Positions 34,777 through 42,648 of a stretch of DNA of 64,000 nucleotides are shown here, in pieces. The notes under the pieces are model-generated. The model did not search any database. It was not told the origin of the DNA and worked only from the letters and a program-made list of their open reading frames with translations. Source of the DNA: ZC4RG30 sp049841155 (GTDB lineage: Bacteria; Pseudomonadota; Gammaproteobacteria; Steroidobacterales; Steroidobacteraceae); the NCBI GenBank assembly GCA_049841155.1, contig JASGHI010000003.1:1178001-1242000 (forward strand), read 5' to 3'. Both the position numbers and the translations under genes were made by a program. Position 1 is the first letter of the stretch, and each line of letters starts with the position of its first letter.

Positions 34777-35895
34777 TTACGGTTCCACGATGTCTATGTC
34801 CGGTGGCGGCGGCGGCGTCAGGTGGTCGCGCATGGCGGCCCGGAGCTGGTAGATGTAGGTCAGCACCTGGGCCACGGCCACGTAGAGCCCCGCCGGGATC
34901 TCGTCACCAATCTCCATGTTGCGATGCAAGGCGCGGGCCAGCGGCGGGGCTTCGAAGATCGGGACCTTGTGTTCGGAAGCCACTTCACGGATCCGGGCGG
35001 CCATGAGGTCCACACCCTTGGCCACGACCTGGGGCGCCCGCATTTTCTTTTCGTCATAACGCAGCGCCACGGCGTAGTGCGTCGGGTTTACGACGATGAC
35101 GTCGGCCTTGGGCACGTCGAGCATCATGCGGCGCTCGGCCATCTCCCGCTGCAGGGCCCGGACCCGCCCCTTCATCTCGGGAGAACCCTCGGACTCCTTG
35201 TGCTCGCGGCGCACCTCCTCCTTGGTCATCTTCATGTCCTGGTGGTACTGCCAGAGCTGGAAGGGCACGTCGACGGCCGCGATGAGGATCAGTGCGGCCG
35301 TCAGCGCAACCAGCGCCTCGCCGGTGAGGGACATGGCATGGACGATGGCCTGCTCGGTGGGCTCGGAGCCCAGCCCCAGCAATTCTCCGAGGTTCATCCA
35401 CAGCACCAGCGCACCAGCACCGGCCACCACGGCGAACTTGGCGAGGGTCTTGGCGAGTTCCACCAGGCTTCGCAGCTTGAACATCCGCCCCAGCCCGCTG
35501 GCCGGGTTCAGGCGCTTGAGATCCGGAATCAGCGGCTTGGCAGCGAACGACCAGCCACCCAGCGACAGCGGCGCACCCAGCGCGGCAACCAGAGTAATCA
35601 GCAGCACCGGCGCCACTGCCCGCAACGCCTTGGCCGACTGGGCCGAGAAGATGTTGGCCAGGCTGTTCGCATCCAGCGCCTGTTCGCGCGACAGCTGCAG
35701 GCTGCCGCGCATGAGTTCGCCCAGCTGCATGCCGATGGAATCGCCCAGCGTCAGCAGCGTGACGCCGGCGGTCAGCATGACGGCCGCCGCGGTCAGGTCG
35801 CGCGAGCGCGGAATGCGGCCTTCGCGGCGCGCCTCTTCCAGGCGTTTCGGGGTTGCCGCTTCGGTACGGTCGTGGCGGTCAGCGCTGTCGGACAT
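34777..35895 (-). CDS. flhB: Flagellar export switch protein FlhB
   Basis: A 372-residue protein with four membrane helices between about residues 30 and 210, and a cytoplasmic domain with the self-cleavage site NPTH at 270-273, where cleavage between Asn and Pro switches export from rod/hook to filament substrates. The N-terminus (RTEAATPKRLEEARREGRIPRSRDL) is typical. It ends with a proline-rich tail PPPPPDIDIVEP. Its partner is FliK, encoded at 39196. Gaps to both neighbours are 2-3 bp. Confidence 0.97.
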   Translation of the reverse strand: MSDSADRHDRTEAATPKRLEEARREGRIPRSRDLTAAAVMLTAGVTLLTLGDSIGMQLGELMRGSLQLSREQALDANSLANIFSAQSAKALRAVAPVLLITLVAALGAPLSLGGWSFAAKPLIPDLKRLNPASGLGRMFKLRSLVELAKTLAKFAVVAGAGALVLWMNLGELLGLGSEPTEQAIVHAMSLTGEALVALTAALILIAAVDVPFQLWQYHQDMKMTKEEVRREHKESEGSPEMKGRVRALQREMAERRMMLDVPKADVIVVNPTHYAVALRYDEKKMRAPQVVAKGVDLMAARIREVASEHKVPIFEAPPLARALHRNMEIGDEIPAGLYVAVAQVLTYIYQLRAAMRDHLTPPPPPDIDIVEP

Positions 35896-35897
35896 GG

Positions 35898-36677
35898 CTA
35901 GCCGCCTCCCAGCAGGGTGCGGATCAGGCCGAAGCCCTCACCCACCAGGGCCATGAACCCCGACTGCACGGCGGGCAGGCCCGCCAGCACGATGAGCAGG
36001 CCGCCGATCAGCGTCACCGGGAAGCCGATGGCGAACAGGTTCAGCGTCGGCGCCGCGCGGCTGACCACGCCGAAGGCCAGGTTGACCACCAGCAGCGCGG
36101 TGAGGCCGGGCAGCGCCACCATCAGCGCACCGCGGAACAGTTGGGTGCCCCACAATGCCACCTGCCACAAGCCGTCCGGACCCAGGCCGCTGGTGCCCAC
36201 GGGCAGGCTCTGGAAGCCATCGACCACCGCCCTGATGATGGCAAGGTGGCCATCGAGCGCCACGAAGGTCAGCGTCGCCATCAGCGAGTAGAACTGCCCC
36301 AGCACCGGCGTGCCGGTGCCGCGCAGCGGATCCACATTGAAGGCGAACGACAGGCCCATGGTATTGGCGAGCAGCTGCCCGCCCATGGCAAGCGCATCGA
36401 AGGCGATCTGCAGCACGAAGCCGATGGCCACACCGATCACCAGCTGCTGCACGGTGATGACGACTCCCGCCGGCGAGAACGGCCCCACCTGCGGCGGCGC
36501 GGGCAGCAGCGGCGCCACCAGCACAGTGAGCGCCGCGGCCATGACGATGCGCAGCCGCGCCGGCACCATGCCGGCACTGAACAGCGGCGCCACCATCAGG
36601 CAGGCGCCGATGCGCACGAAGGGCCACAGGTAGACGGCGATCCACGCTTCGATCTGGCCGGCCGTGAGCGTCAGCAT
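35898..36677 (-). CDS. fliR: Flagellar export protein FliR
   Basis: A 259-residue membrane protein with about six hydrophobic helices (for example WIAVYLWPFVRIGACLMVAPLFSAG near residue 15 and LLVVNLAFGVVSRAAPTLNLFAIGFPVTLIGGLL near 185-220, positions approximate). FliR assembles with FliP and FliQ into the helical export pore in the MS ring. The gene sits between fliQ (6 bp) and flhB (2 bp) in the standard order. Confidence 0.96.
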   Translation of the reverse strand: MLTLTAGQIEAWIAVYLWPFVRIGACLMVAPLFSAGMVPARLRIVMAAALTVLVAPLLPAPPQVGPFSPAGVVITVQQLVIGVAIGFVLQIAFDALAMGGQLLANTMGLSFAFNVDPLRGTGTPVLGQFYSLMATLTFVALDGHLAIIRAVVDGFQSLPVGTSGLGPDGLWQVALWGTQLFRGALMVALPGLTALLVVNLAFGVVSRAAPTLNLFAIGFPVTLIGGLLIVLAGLPAVQSGFMALVGEGFGLIRTLLGGG

Positions 36678-36683
36678 GCTGCG

Positions 36684-36956
36684 TCAGCCGATCAGCGAGG
36701 GAATGCTCTCGAACAGCTGCCGGGTGTAGCCCACGATCAGCTTCAGCATCCAGGGGCCGGCAATGGCCAGCGTCGCCGCCATCGCGATGAGCTTGGGGAT
36801 GAAGGACAGGGTCATCTCGTTGATCTGGGTCGCCGCCTGGAACACGCCCACCAGCAGGCCCACTGCCAGCGCCATCACCAGCAGCGGTGCGGCCAGCATC
36901 AGCGTCACCTGCAGCGCATGCGTGCCGATGGTCATCACGGTTTCCGGCGTCATCAT
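36684..36956 (-). CDS. fliQ: Flagellar export protein FliQ
   Basis: A 90-residue protein with two membrane helices (LQVTLMLAAPLLVMALAVGLLVGVFQAATQ, residues ~13-42, and LIAMAATLAIAGPWMLKLIVGYTRQLFESIP, ~52-82). Its length and the QINEMTLSFIPK link are typical of FliQ, which packs around FliP/FliR in the export pore. It starts 7 bp after fliP. Confidence 0.96.
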   Translation of the reverse strand: MMTPETVMTIGTHALQVTLMLAAPLLVMALAVGLLVGVFQAATQINEMTLSFIPKLIAMAATLAIAGPWMLKLIVGYTRQLFESIPSLIG

Positions 36957-36963
36957 GCGTGCA

Positions 36964-37725
36964 TCACCTGAAGAAGCTCGAAGCCAGGGTGCCCATCACC
37001 AGCGACCAGCCATCCACAAGCACGAACAGCATCAGCTTGAAGGGCAGCGAGATCAGCACCGGCGAGAGCATCATCATGCCCATGGACATCAGCACGCTGG
37101 CCACCACCAGGTCGATGATCACGAAGGGGATGAAGATGAGGAAGCCGATCTGGAAGGCGGTCTTGAGTTCGCTGGTGGCGAAGGCCGGAACCAGGATGGA
37201 CATGGGCACATCCTCGGGTTTCTCGAAGCCCTGGCCGCCGGAGATGCGCACGAAGGTCGCGATGTCGCTCTCGCGCGTCTGCTGCAGCATGAACTGCTTG
37301 AGCGGCACGGCGGCGCGGCTGACGGCGTCCATGGTCTGGATCGTGCCTTCCATGTAGGGCTGCACGGCCTCGACGTTCACCCGCTCGACCACCGGCCCCA
37401 TCACGAAGAAGGTGAGGAACAGCGACAGGCCGATCAGCACCTGGTTGGGAGGCGCCTGGCCGGCGCCGATGGCCTGACGCAGGATGGCGAGCACGATGAC
37501 GATGCGCGTGAAGGCCGTCATCATGAGGACGATCGACGGCAGCAGCGTGATCGCCGTCATCAGGATCAGCAGCTGCAGCGTCAGCGAATAACTCTGCCCG
37601 CCGGCGCCGGTCTCCACCGTGAGTGCGGGAATGCCGGGAGCGGCGGCCTGTGCCACCGCCGGCAATGCGGCAGCCAGCAGCATCGCAAGCACCGGCAGCA
37701 GCCTTGTCGCAGGCCGATGTCTCAT
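36964..37725 (-). CDS. fliP: Flagellar export protein FliP
   Basis: A 253-residue protein with a cleavable signal peptide (to about residue 27, AQAAA) and four membrane helices. Conserved text includes LLTAITLLPSIVLMMTAFTRIVIVLAILRQAIG-like sequence near residues 55-85, PNQVLIGLSLFLTFFVMGPV near 92-112 and FLIFIPFVIIDLVVASVLMSMGMMMLSP near 195-222. It is the core of the export pore, with FliQ and FliR. It overlaps fliO by 4 bp (ATGA). Confidence 0.96.
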   Translation of the reverse strand: MRHRPATRLLPVLAMLLAAALPAVAQAAAPGIPALTVETGAGGQSYSLTLQLLILMTAITLLPSIVLMMTAFTRIVIVLAILRQAIGAGQAPPNQVLIGLSLFLTFFVMGPVVERVNVEAVQPYMEGTIQTMDAVSRAAVPLKQFMLQQTRESDIATFVRISGGQGFEKPEDVPMSILVPAFATSELKTAFQIGFLIFIPFVIIDLVVASVLMSMGMMMLSPVLISLPFKLMLFVLVDGWSLVMGTLASSFFR

Positions 37726-38183
37726 CGTCCGAGGCTCTTCTTCAGCAGGCCGGCAAAGGTGGGCCGCCCGGATTCGGGACCGGATGAAACACCCGGCAAC
37801 TGGGCATCGGCCGGCAGGGTGTGCAGCAGCGTCACCTGCCCCGGCGTCACGCCGAGCAGCAGCCGCGCCTCGCCCACGCGCACGATCACCGCGCGCTCGC
37901 GCTGACCCAGTGCGGTCTGTGCCAGCACCTCGATGCCGCCGCTGCCGCCACCGGCGAGATTGTGGAAACGCCTGACCAGCACGGCGACGACGAACACGGC
38001 AACCAGCACCACGAGCAGCGCGAAGGTCACCTGGGCGATTCCACCCACCGCTCCGGTCGGCGTTCCGGAAGTGACCTCCGGCGCGGCGAAGGGACGCGCG
38101 GGTGCAGCAGGTTCAGCTGCGAAGGCCGCAGCCACGGGCAACAGCAGACCGGCGCAACCGGCGAAAGACGGACGCAGCTTCAT
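37722..38183 (-). CDS. fliO: Flagellar export assembly protein FliO
   Basis: A 153-residue protein: an N-terminal signal-like stretch (GLLLPVAAAFAAEPA), a Pro/Ala-rich segment, one membrane helix (GIAQVTFALLVVLVAVFVVAVLVRRFH, about 48-74) and a cytoplasmic domain ending in LPGV and polar residues. The IEVLAQTALGQRERAVIVRVGEARLLLGVTPGQVTLLHTL segment is the FliO signature. FliO helps FliP oligomerise. It lies 5 bp after fliN and overlaps fliP. Confidence 0.93.
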   Translation of the reverse strand: MKLRPSFAGCAGLLLPVAAAFAAEPAAPARPFAAPEVTSGTPTGAVGGIAQVTFALLVVLVAVFVVAVLVRRFHNLAGGGSGGIEVLAQTALGQRERAVIVRVGEARLLLGVTPGQVTLLHTLPADAQLPGVSSGPESGRPTFAGLLKKSLGR

Positions 38184-38188
38184 CGGTT

Positions 38189-38518
38189 CTACTTCAGCTT
38201 GCGGATGCGTTCCGCCGGGCTGACGACATCGGTTAGGCGGATGCCGAACTGTTCGTCCACGACTACCACTTCGCCGTGGGCAACCAGCGTGCCGTTGACG
38301 AACACGTCCAGAGGCTCGCCGGCGGCGCGCTCCAGTTCCACGACGGAACCCTGGTTCAGCTGCAGCAGGCTGCGGATGGGCAGGCGCGTGCGACCGACTT
38401 CCAGCGACAGCGTCACCGGCACGTCGAGGATGACATCGAGGTTCACGTCCTGGTGCCGCGCGGGCGCAGCGGTGTCGGTCGCAGTGGATTCGGACGATGG
38501 GATGGCGGTGCTGCTCAT
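38189..38518 (-). CDS. fliN: Flagellar C-ring protein FliN
   Basis: A 109-residue protein. A polar N-terminal tail of about 30 residues precedes the SpoA/FliN domain (VILDVPVTLSLEVGRTRLPI, then LLQLNQGSVVELERAAGEPLDVFVNGTLVAHGEVVVVDEQFGIRLTDVV). In the rotor FliN normally pairs with FliM at the base of the C-ring and receives FliH/FliI cargo. The gene is intact, yet fliM is not where it should be: only 16 bp separate this start from the fliL stop. Confidence 0.95.
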   Translation of the reverse strand: MSSTAIPSSESTATDTAAPARHQDVNLDVILDVPVTLSLEVGRTRLPIRSLLQLNQGSVVELERAAGEPLDVFVNGTLVAHGEVVVVDEQFGIRLTDVVSPAERIRKLK

Positions 38519-38534
38519 GTGGCGTACCCTGCGG

Positions 38535-39026
38535 CTACTGCATCACGAAACTGGTGAAATAGACGGCTTCGAGCGCTGCGGGCTTCTCGCCCTCGGCGGT
38601 GACGATGGCGCGGATCTTCTCCAGCGCCGCCTGACGCAACCCCTCCTTGGCCTCCTGCGTGGACACGTCTGCGACGGTCTTGTTGCCGAACAGCAGCAGC
38701 AGGTCATTGCGGATGATGGGGTCATGCGCCTTGAGGAACTCGACCATGTGCGGATCGCGCGTCATCAGCTGCACGGCGATCTGCAGAAAGCGCGCCGGGC
38801 TGCCGGCCTCGAAATTCACGACGAAGGGAGGATCCAGCGCGACGAACTGCGCCGGCAGTTTGTGCTCGGCTGCCGCCTTCGCCTCTTCGCCCCCTTCCTT
38901 CTTGCCGCCCTTGAGCATGAAGAAGGCGCCGGCGCCTCCTCCAAGCAGCAGTCCGACGGCGATGCCGACCAGCAGCAGTTTCTTCTTCCGTGCCGGTTTG
39001 GCTTCGGCGGCGGCAGCTTCGGACAT
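38535..39026 (-). CDS. fliL: Flagellar basal-body protein FliL
   Basis: A 163-residue protein: a short cytoplasmic Lys/Arg tract (KPARKKK), one membrane helix (LLLVGIAVGLLLGGGAGAFFML, about 17-38), and the periplasmic FliL domain with QFVALDPPFVVNFEAG and FLQIAVQLMTRDP. FliL surrounds the stator and helps torque. The ATG at 39026 is chosen because an upstream in-frame ATG would add a non-conserved 22 residues. A sigma-54 site lies 45 bp upstream. It is followed by fliN, with fliM absent. Confidence 0.94.
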   Translation of the reverse strand: MSEAAAAEAKPARKKKLLLVGIAVGLLLGGGAGAFFMLKGGKKEGGEEAKAAAEHKLPAQFVALDPPFVVNFEAGSPARFLQIAVQLMTRDPHMVEFLKAHDPIIRNDLLLLFGNKTVADVSTQEAKEGLRQAALEKIRAIVTAEGEKPAALEAVYFTSFVMQ

Positions 39027-39070
39027 GTCGGTGCGGATCCCTGGGTCAATGAACCGTTGACCCCACAGGA

Positions 39071-39085
39071 GCAAGGCCTGTGCCA
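39071..39085 (-). promoter_or_regulatory. Sigma-54 promoter for the fliL operon
   Basis: Read on the minus strand the site is TGGCACAGGCCTTGC, a perfect match to the -24/-12 consensus TGGCAC-N5-TTGC. It lies 45 bp before the fliL start, in the 169-bp gap that also separates fliK from fliL. It predicts that fliL-fliN-fliOPQR-flhB transcription depends on RpoN and a FleQ-type activator. Confidence 0.8.
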
Positions 39086-39195
39086 CGGACATCCGGATGC
39101 GCGTAACAGCATGAAAAAACTGTGATTTTCAGGATTCGCGCCATGTGACGCAACGCACATGGCGCAGCCTGCGCCGGATTCCCGGCGCAGCGGGA

Positions 39196-40194
39196 TCAGG
39201 CGTAGGTATCCACCAGGCCGACGCCCACCGGCTGACGCAGCGGCGTCACCGCGGCAGCGGTTTCATCATCCGTGGCATAGGCACTGCGTGGCAGCGCCGG
39301 CGCCTCGCCTTCGCGCCGCGGCATCTGCTGCGAGACCTGAGCCTCACCCAGCGCGAGGCCCGTGGCGGCGAACATTTCCCGCAGTCTCGGCAGCGCATCC
39401 TGGAGCGCGGCGCGGGTATCGGCCTGCGTGGCGCTGAACACCACATTGGCCGTGTCCTGACTCATCTGGATGCGCACTTCGATCGGCCCCATCTTTTCAG
39501 GCACCAGGGTCAACTCGCCGGAGTGGGCGCCATTGACGGCCAGCAATGCGACGCGACGGCCCACTTCATCCGTCCAGCGCGCGCTGTGCAGCGGCGCGCT
39601 GATGTGCTGCTGCAGCGAGAATGCATCGCCGGCGCCTCCCGCCGCGGGACGCTCTGCAACCAGCGTGGCAGCGGCAGCCAGCGTCTGGACCTGGGCAAGC
39701 GAGGTGGGTGCCACCGGCTGGTCGCTGCCCGCGGCGGCCAGGCTGCCCTCCGCAGTGTGTGGCGCGGCATCCGTCGCATCCAGCATGGAACCGGACGCCG
39801 CGATGGCGGCGTCGGCTTGCGTGGCCAGCACCACCGAAGGCAGTGCGGCGGATCCCCGGCCACCCGAGGCCTGCGCCGAAGCCGCATCCGGCGCAGCTTT
39901 CACCGCGCTGGCGATGAATGATGCAAGCGGCAGCCACGAGGCCTGGGATACGGCAGCACCGTCTGCGGCTTCATTGCCGCCAGCCTCCTCATCCTTGCCC
40001 GGCAGCCCTGCGCCGCAAACGGAAGGAGCTTCAGGGTTCGCAAGCGGCTCGGCAGCAAGGCCCAGCAGCATCTGCAGGAACTGTTCACCGGAAAGCAGTC
40101 CGGCATCGCCACTGTCCTGCCCCTGCGGCGCCGATGGCGCTCCCGGTGGCGGTGAACCCGCAACGGGCAATCCCTGCAAGGCCGGCGTCGTCAT
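39196..40194 (-). CDS. fliK: Flagellar hook-length control protein FliK
   Basis: A 332-residue Ala/Pro/Gly-rich protein with a low-complexity N-terminal part and the conserved C-terminal Flg_hook domain (about residues 210-295: ALHSARWTDEVGRRVALLAVNGAHSGELTLVPEKMGPIEVRIQMSQDTANVVF). It measures the hook and triggers the FlhB switch. The N-terminal part is exported. It overlaps fliJ by 4 bp. The start coding MTTPALQGLP is the only ATG near the beginning of the frame. Confidence 0.92.
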   Translation of the reverse strand: MTTPALQGLPVAGSPPPGAPSAPQGQDSGDAGLLSGEQFLQMLLGLAAEPLANPEAPSVCGAGLPGKDEEAGGNEAADGAAVSQASWLPLASFIASAVKAAPDAASAQASGGRGSAALPSVVLATQADAAIAASGSMLDATDAAPHTAEGSLAAAGSDQPVAPTSLAQVQTLAAAATLVAERPAAGGAGDAFSLQQHISAPLHSARWTDEVGRRVALLAVNGAHSGELTLVPEKMGPIEVRIQMSQDTANVVFSATQADTRAALQDALPRLREMFAATGLALGEAQVSQQMPRREGEAPALPRSAYATDDETAAAVTPLRQPVGVGLVDTYA

Positions 40195-40652
40195 TGGTTG
40201 TCTCCTGTTTCCCCGGTGGGCGCGGCGCGTCGGCGCTGTGCCCGCTCGTCGATCTGGTGTTGCTCGCGGCGGTCTTCCTGGCGGCGCTCCTCCCCCTGCC
40301 AGCGCTCGACCACGGTGTCGAGTGCGCGGCTGCGTCGTGCAGCGGCCTGCCAGCGCAATTTGTGGGCATCCTCGTCGTCGCGGGCGAGGATGACGAGCTG
40401 CTCCTGCTGACGCAGCGCCAAATCCAGCCGCGCGAGAAACACCTGGAAATCCCGCAGCGCCGCGACGCCATGGCCCTTGCGTGCCTGGTTCTCGAAAGTG
40501 GCGGCGTAGTCGTCACGGTACTGGCGCAATTCGGCCAGTTTGCGCTGCGCCGCCTCGACCCGCTGCCTTGCGGCACCGAGATCGCGCGCCCGGTCCTGCT
40601 CCGTCGCGCTGAAGACCTGCTGTACCGGCGCCAGGCGCCGCGTGCGTTTCAT
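40191..40652 (-). CDS. fliJ: Flagellar export chaperone FliJ
   Basis: A 153-residue, highly charged helical protein (MKRTRRLAPVQQVF... LRQYRDDYAATFENQARKGHGVAALRDFQVFLARLDLALRQQEQ). It is typical of FliJ, a coiled coil inserted in the FliI hexamer that couples ATP hydrolysis to the export gate. An in-frame upstream ATG would add 33 poorly conserved residues, so the ATG at 40652, which overlaps the fliI stop by 4 bp, is preferred. Confidence 0.9.
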   Translation of the reverse strand: MKRTRRLAPVQQVFSATEQDRARDLGAARQRVEAAQRKLAELRQYRDDYAATFENQARKGHGVAALRDFQVFLARLDLALRQQEQLVILARDDEDAHKLRWQAAARRSRALDTVVERWQGEERRQEDRREQHQIDERAQRRRAAPTGETGDNQ

Positions 40653-42004
40653 CGGGCCTCGCCCAGGAGCTGCGCAAGCTGGCTGGCGCTCTCGGCCATC
40701 CCGACGCGCTGCTGCAGATCCTGCTGCAGGAACTGCTGCAAACCCGGCCACGCCTGGATGGATTCATCTACACGCGGATCCGAGCCCGGCTGATACGCGC
40801 CCACGGCGATCAGGTCGCGGTGATGCTGATAGGTCGAAAGCACCTGCTTGAAGCGCCGCGCGGCAGCGAACTGCGCCGGCGGCACGATGTCGTGCATCAC
40901 GCGGCTGATCGAGGCCTCGATGTCGATGGCCGGATAGTGCCCGGATTCGGCGATGCGCCGTGACAGCACGATGTGTCCATCGAGGATGGCACGGGCGCTG
41001 TCGGCGATCGGATCCTGCTGGTCATCACCTTCAGTGAGCACGGTGTAGAACGCCGTGATGGAGCCCACGTCGGGCGCAGCGTTGCCGGCGCGCTCCACCA
41101 GCTGTGGCAGCCGCGCAAACACCGATGGCGGATAGCCCTTGGTCGCCGGCGCCTCGCCGATGGCCAGGCCGATCTCGCGCTGCGCCTGCGCAAAGCGCGT
41201 CAGCGAATCCATGATGAGCAGCACATTGCGTCCCTGGTCGCGGAAATATTCGGCCACGGCCGTCGCGAGCCACGCGCCATGCATGCGCATCAACGGCGGA
41301 TGATCAGCCGGCGAGGCCACCACCACGCTGCGCGCCAGGCCCGCCTCGCCGAGAATCTTGTCGATGAATTCCTTCACCTCGCGGCCGCGCTCGCCGATCA
41401 GGCCCACGACGATCACGTCCGCTTCGGTGTAGCGCGCCATCATGCCCAGCAGCACGCTCTTGCCCACGCCGCTGCCGGCGAACAGGCCGATGCGCTGTCC
41501 GCGGCCCACGGTCAGCAGCGCATTGATGGCGCGCACGCCCACATCCAGCGTGCGTTCGATGGGCGCGCGGCCGAGCGGATTGAGCGGCACGCCCGCAAGC
41601 CGTGCGCGGTCCTCGCAGAATAGCGGCCCTTTGCCGTCGAGCGGCTCGCCCGCCCCATCGATCACACGGCCGAGCAGCTCCGGTCCCACGCGCACGAAGC
41701 CGGCGCCGGGGCGCGGAATCACGCGCGCGTTGGGCTTCAGGCCATGCACGTCACCCGTGGGCATGAGATACAGGCGGTCGCCCGCAAAGCCCACGACCTT
41801 GGCCTCCACCATGGCGCCGTCATTGGCGAGCACTTCGCAACGATCGCCGACCGCCGCCTGGCAGCCCACGGCTTCGAGCGTGAGTCCGATCATGCGCGTC
41901 AGCTGTCCCTGCACCGGCGGCGGCGGCAATGCCTCGGCGGTGCGGATGGCGCGCTCGAGCTGTTCACGCCAGGCAATGGCCCGGGGTGCCGCGGCGGCCG
42001 TCAT
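40649..42004 (-). CDS. fliI: Flagellar export ATPase FliI
   Basis: A 451-residue F1-beta-like ATPase. It has Walker A AGSGVGKS at 176-183, GLIGERGREVKEF near 205, LLIMDSLTRFAQAQREIGLAIGEAPATKGYPPSVF (Walker B and the ATPase signature) near 255-290 and the SGHYPAIDIEASISRVM end domain. It forms a hexamer under the export gate, loads substrates and works with FliH and FliJ. Overlaps of 4 bp with fliH and fliJ mark a tight operon. Confidence 0.97.
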   Translation of the reverse strand: MTAAAAPRAIAWREQLERAIRTAEALPPPPVQGQLTRMIGLTLEAVGCQAAVGDRCEVLANDGAMVEAKVVGFAGDRLYLMPTGDVHGLKPNARVIPRPGAGFVRVGPELLGRVIDGAGEPLDGKGPLFCEDRARLAGVPLNPLGRAPIERTLDVGVRAINALLTVGRGQRIGLFAGSGVGKSVLLGMMARYTEADVIVVGLIGERGREVKEFIDKILGEAGLARSVVVASPADHPPLMRMHGAWLATAVAEYFRDQGRNVLLIMDSLTRFAQAQREIGLAIGEAPATKGYPPSVFARLPQLVERAGNAAPDVGSITAFYTVLTEGDDQQDPIADSARAILDGHIVLSRRIAESGHYPAIDIEASISRVMHDIVPPAQFAAARRFKQVLSTYQHHRDLIAVGAYQPGSDPRVDESIQAWPGLQQFLQQDLQQRVGMAESASQLAQLLGEAR

Positions 42005-42648
42005 GGATCCTCGCTGCGCGGCAGCCGGCGCTCATCGCCCAGCAGCGTCGCAACCGCGGCGGACAGCCGCGTTTCGAGCCGCGCATCGATCTGCGCATGC
42101 TCGGTCACCACGCGGCAGTCACCGCGCGACAGCACCGGATCCTCGACGATGGACCAGGCCTCGCCGGCCTGCGGCGTCGCCAGGCGCCCGCGCACTAGCG
42201 CCGCGTCCTCGGGATGCAGCATCACGCGCATGCCGCGTGCATTGGCCGGCAACAGTCCCACCGTGTCGCGCACGATGCCGATGATCTGTGCGGGATCGGT
42301 CTTCAATTCGCGGCGCAGCAGGCCACGCGCAATGGCCGTGGCCAGATGCGCGATCTGCGCGTGCACCTCGTCATCCACATGAGCCAGCGGCCGCGTCAGC
42401 GCCTGCAAGGCCGCCCGCAGCGCCTCGGCCTCGGCATCCAGCGCCTTCAAGCGGGCGGCAATTTCCTTCTGCGCAGCCGCAAGGCCCGCTGCGCGTCCGG
42501 CCTCTTCGGCCTCCTTCCAGGCGCGCTGCGCCGAAAGCTCAGCCTCACCGGCGCCACGCGCGCCGCGCCGGGCGGCAGCCAGGTGGCCATCGATCAGCGG
42601 CGCGCTCCATGGACGCAGCTGCGGAACCTGTTCAGCGGCCGCCATCAT
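42001..42648 (-). CDS. fliH: Flagellar export regulator FliH
   Basis: A 215-residue protein: an Ala/Glu/Lys-rich coiled-coil (about 35-90, with the A-rich repeats typical of FliH) and a C-terminal domain (LAHVDDEVHAQIAHLATAIARGLLRRELKTDPAQIIGIVRDTVGLL) related to the V/F-ATPase peripheral stalk. It tethers FliI to FliN and FlhA. Its start overlaps the fliF stop by 4 bp. In standard loci fliG lies between fliF and fliH; here it is absent. Confidence 0.93.
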   Translation of the reverse strand: MMAAAEQVPQLRPWSAPLIDGHLAAARRGARGAGEAELSAQRAWKEAEEAGRAAGLAAAQKEIAARLKALDAEAEALRAALQALTRPLAHVDDEVHAQIAHLATAIARGLLRRELKTDPAQIIGIVRDTVGLLPANARGMRVMLHPEDAALVRGRLATPQAGEAWSIVEDPVLSRGDCRVVTEHAQIDARLETRLSAAVATLLGDERRLPRSEDP

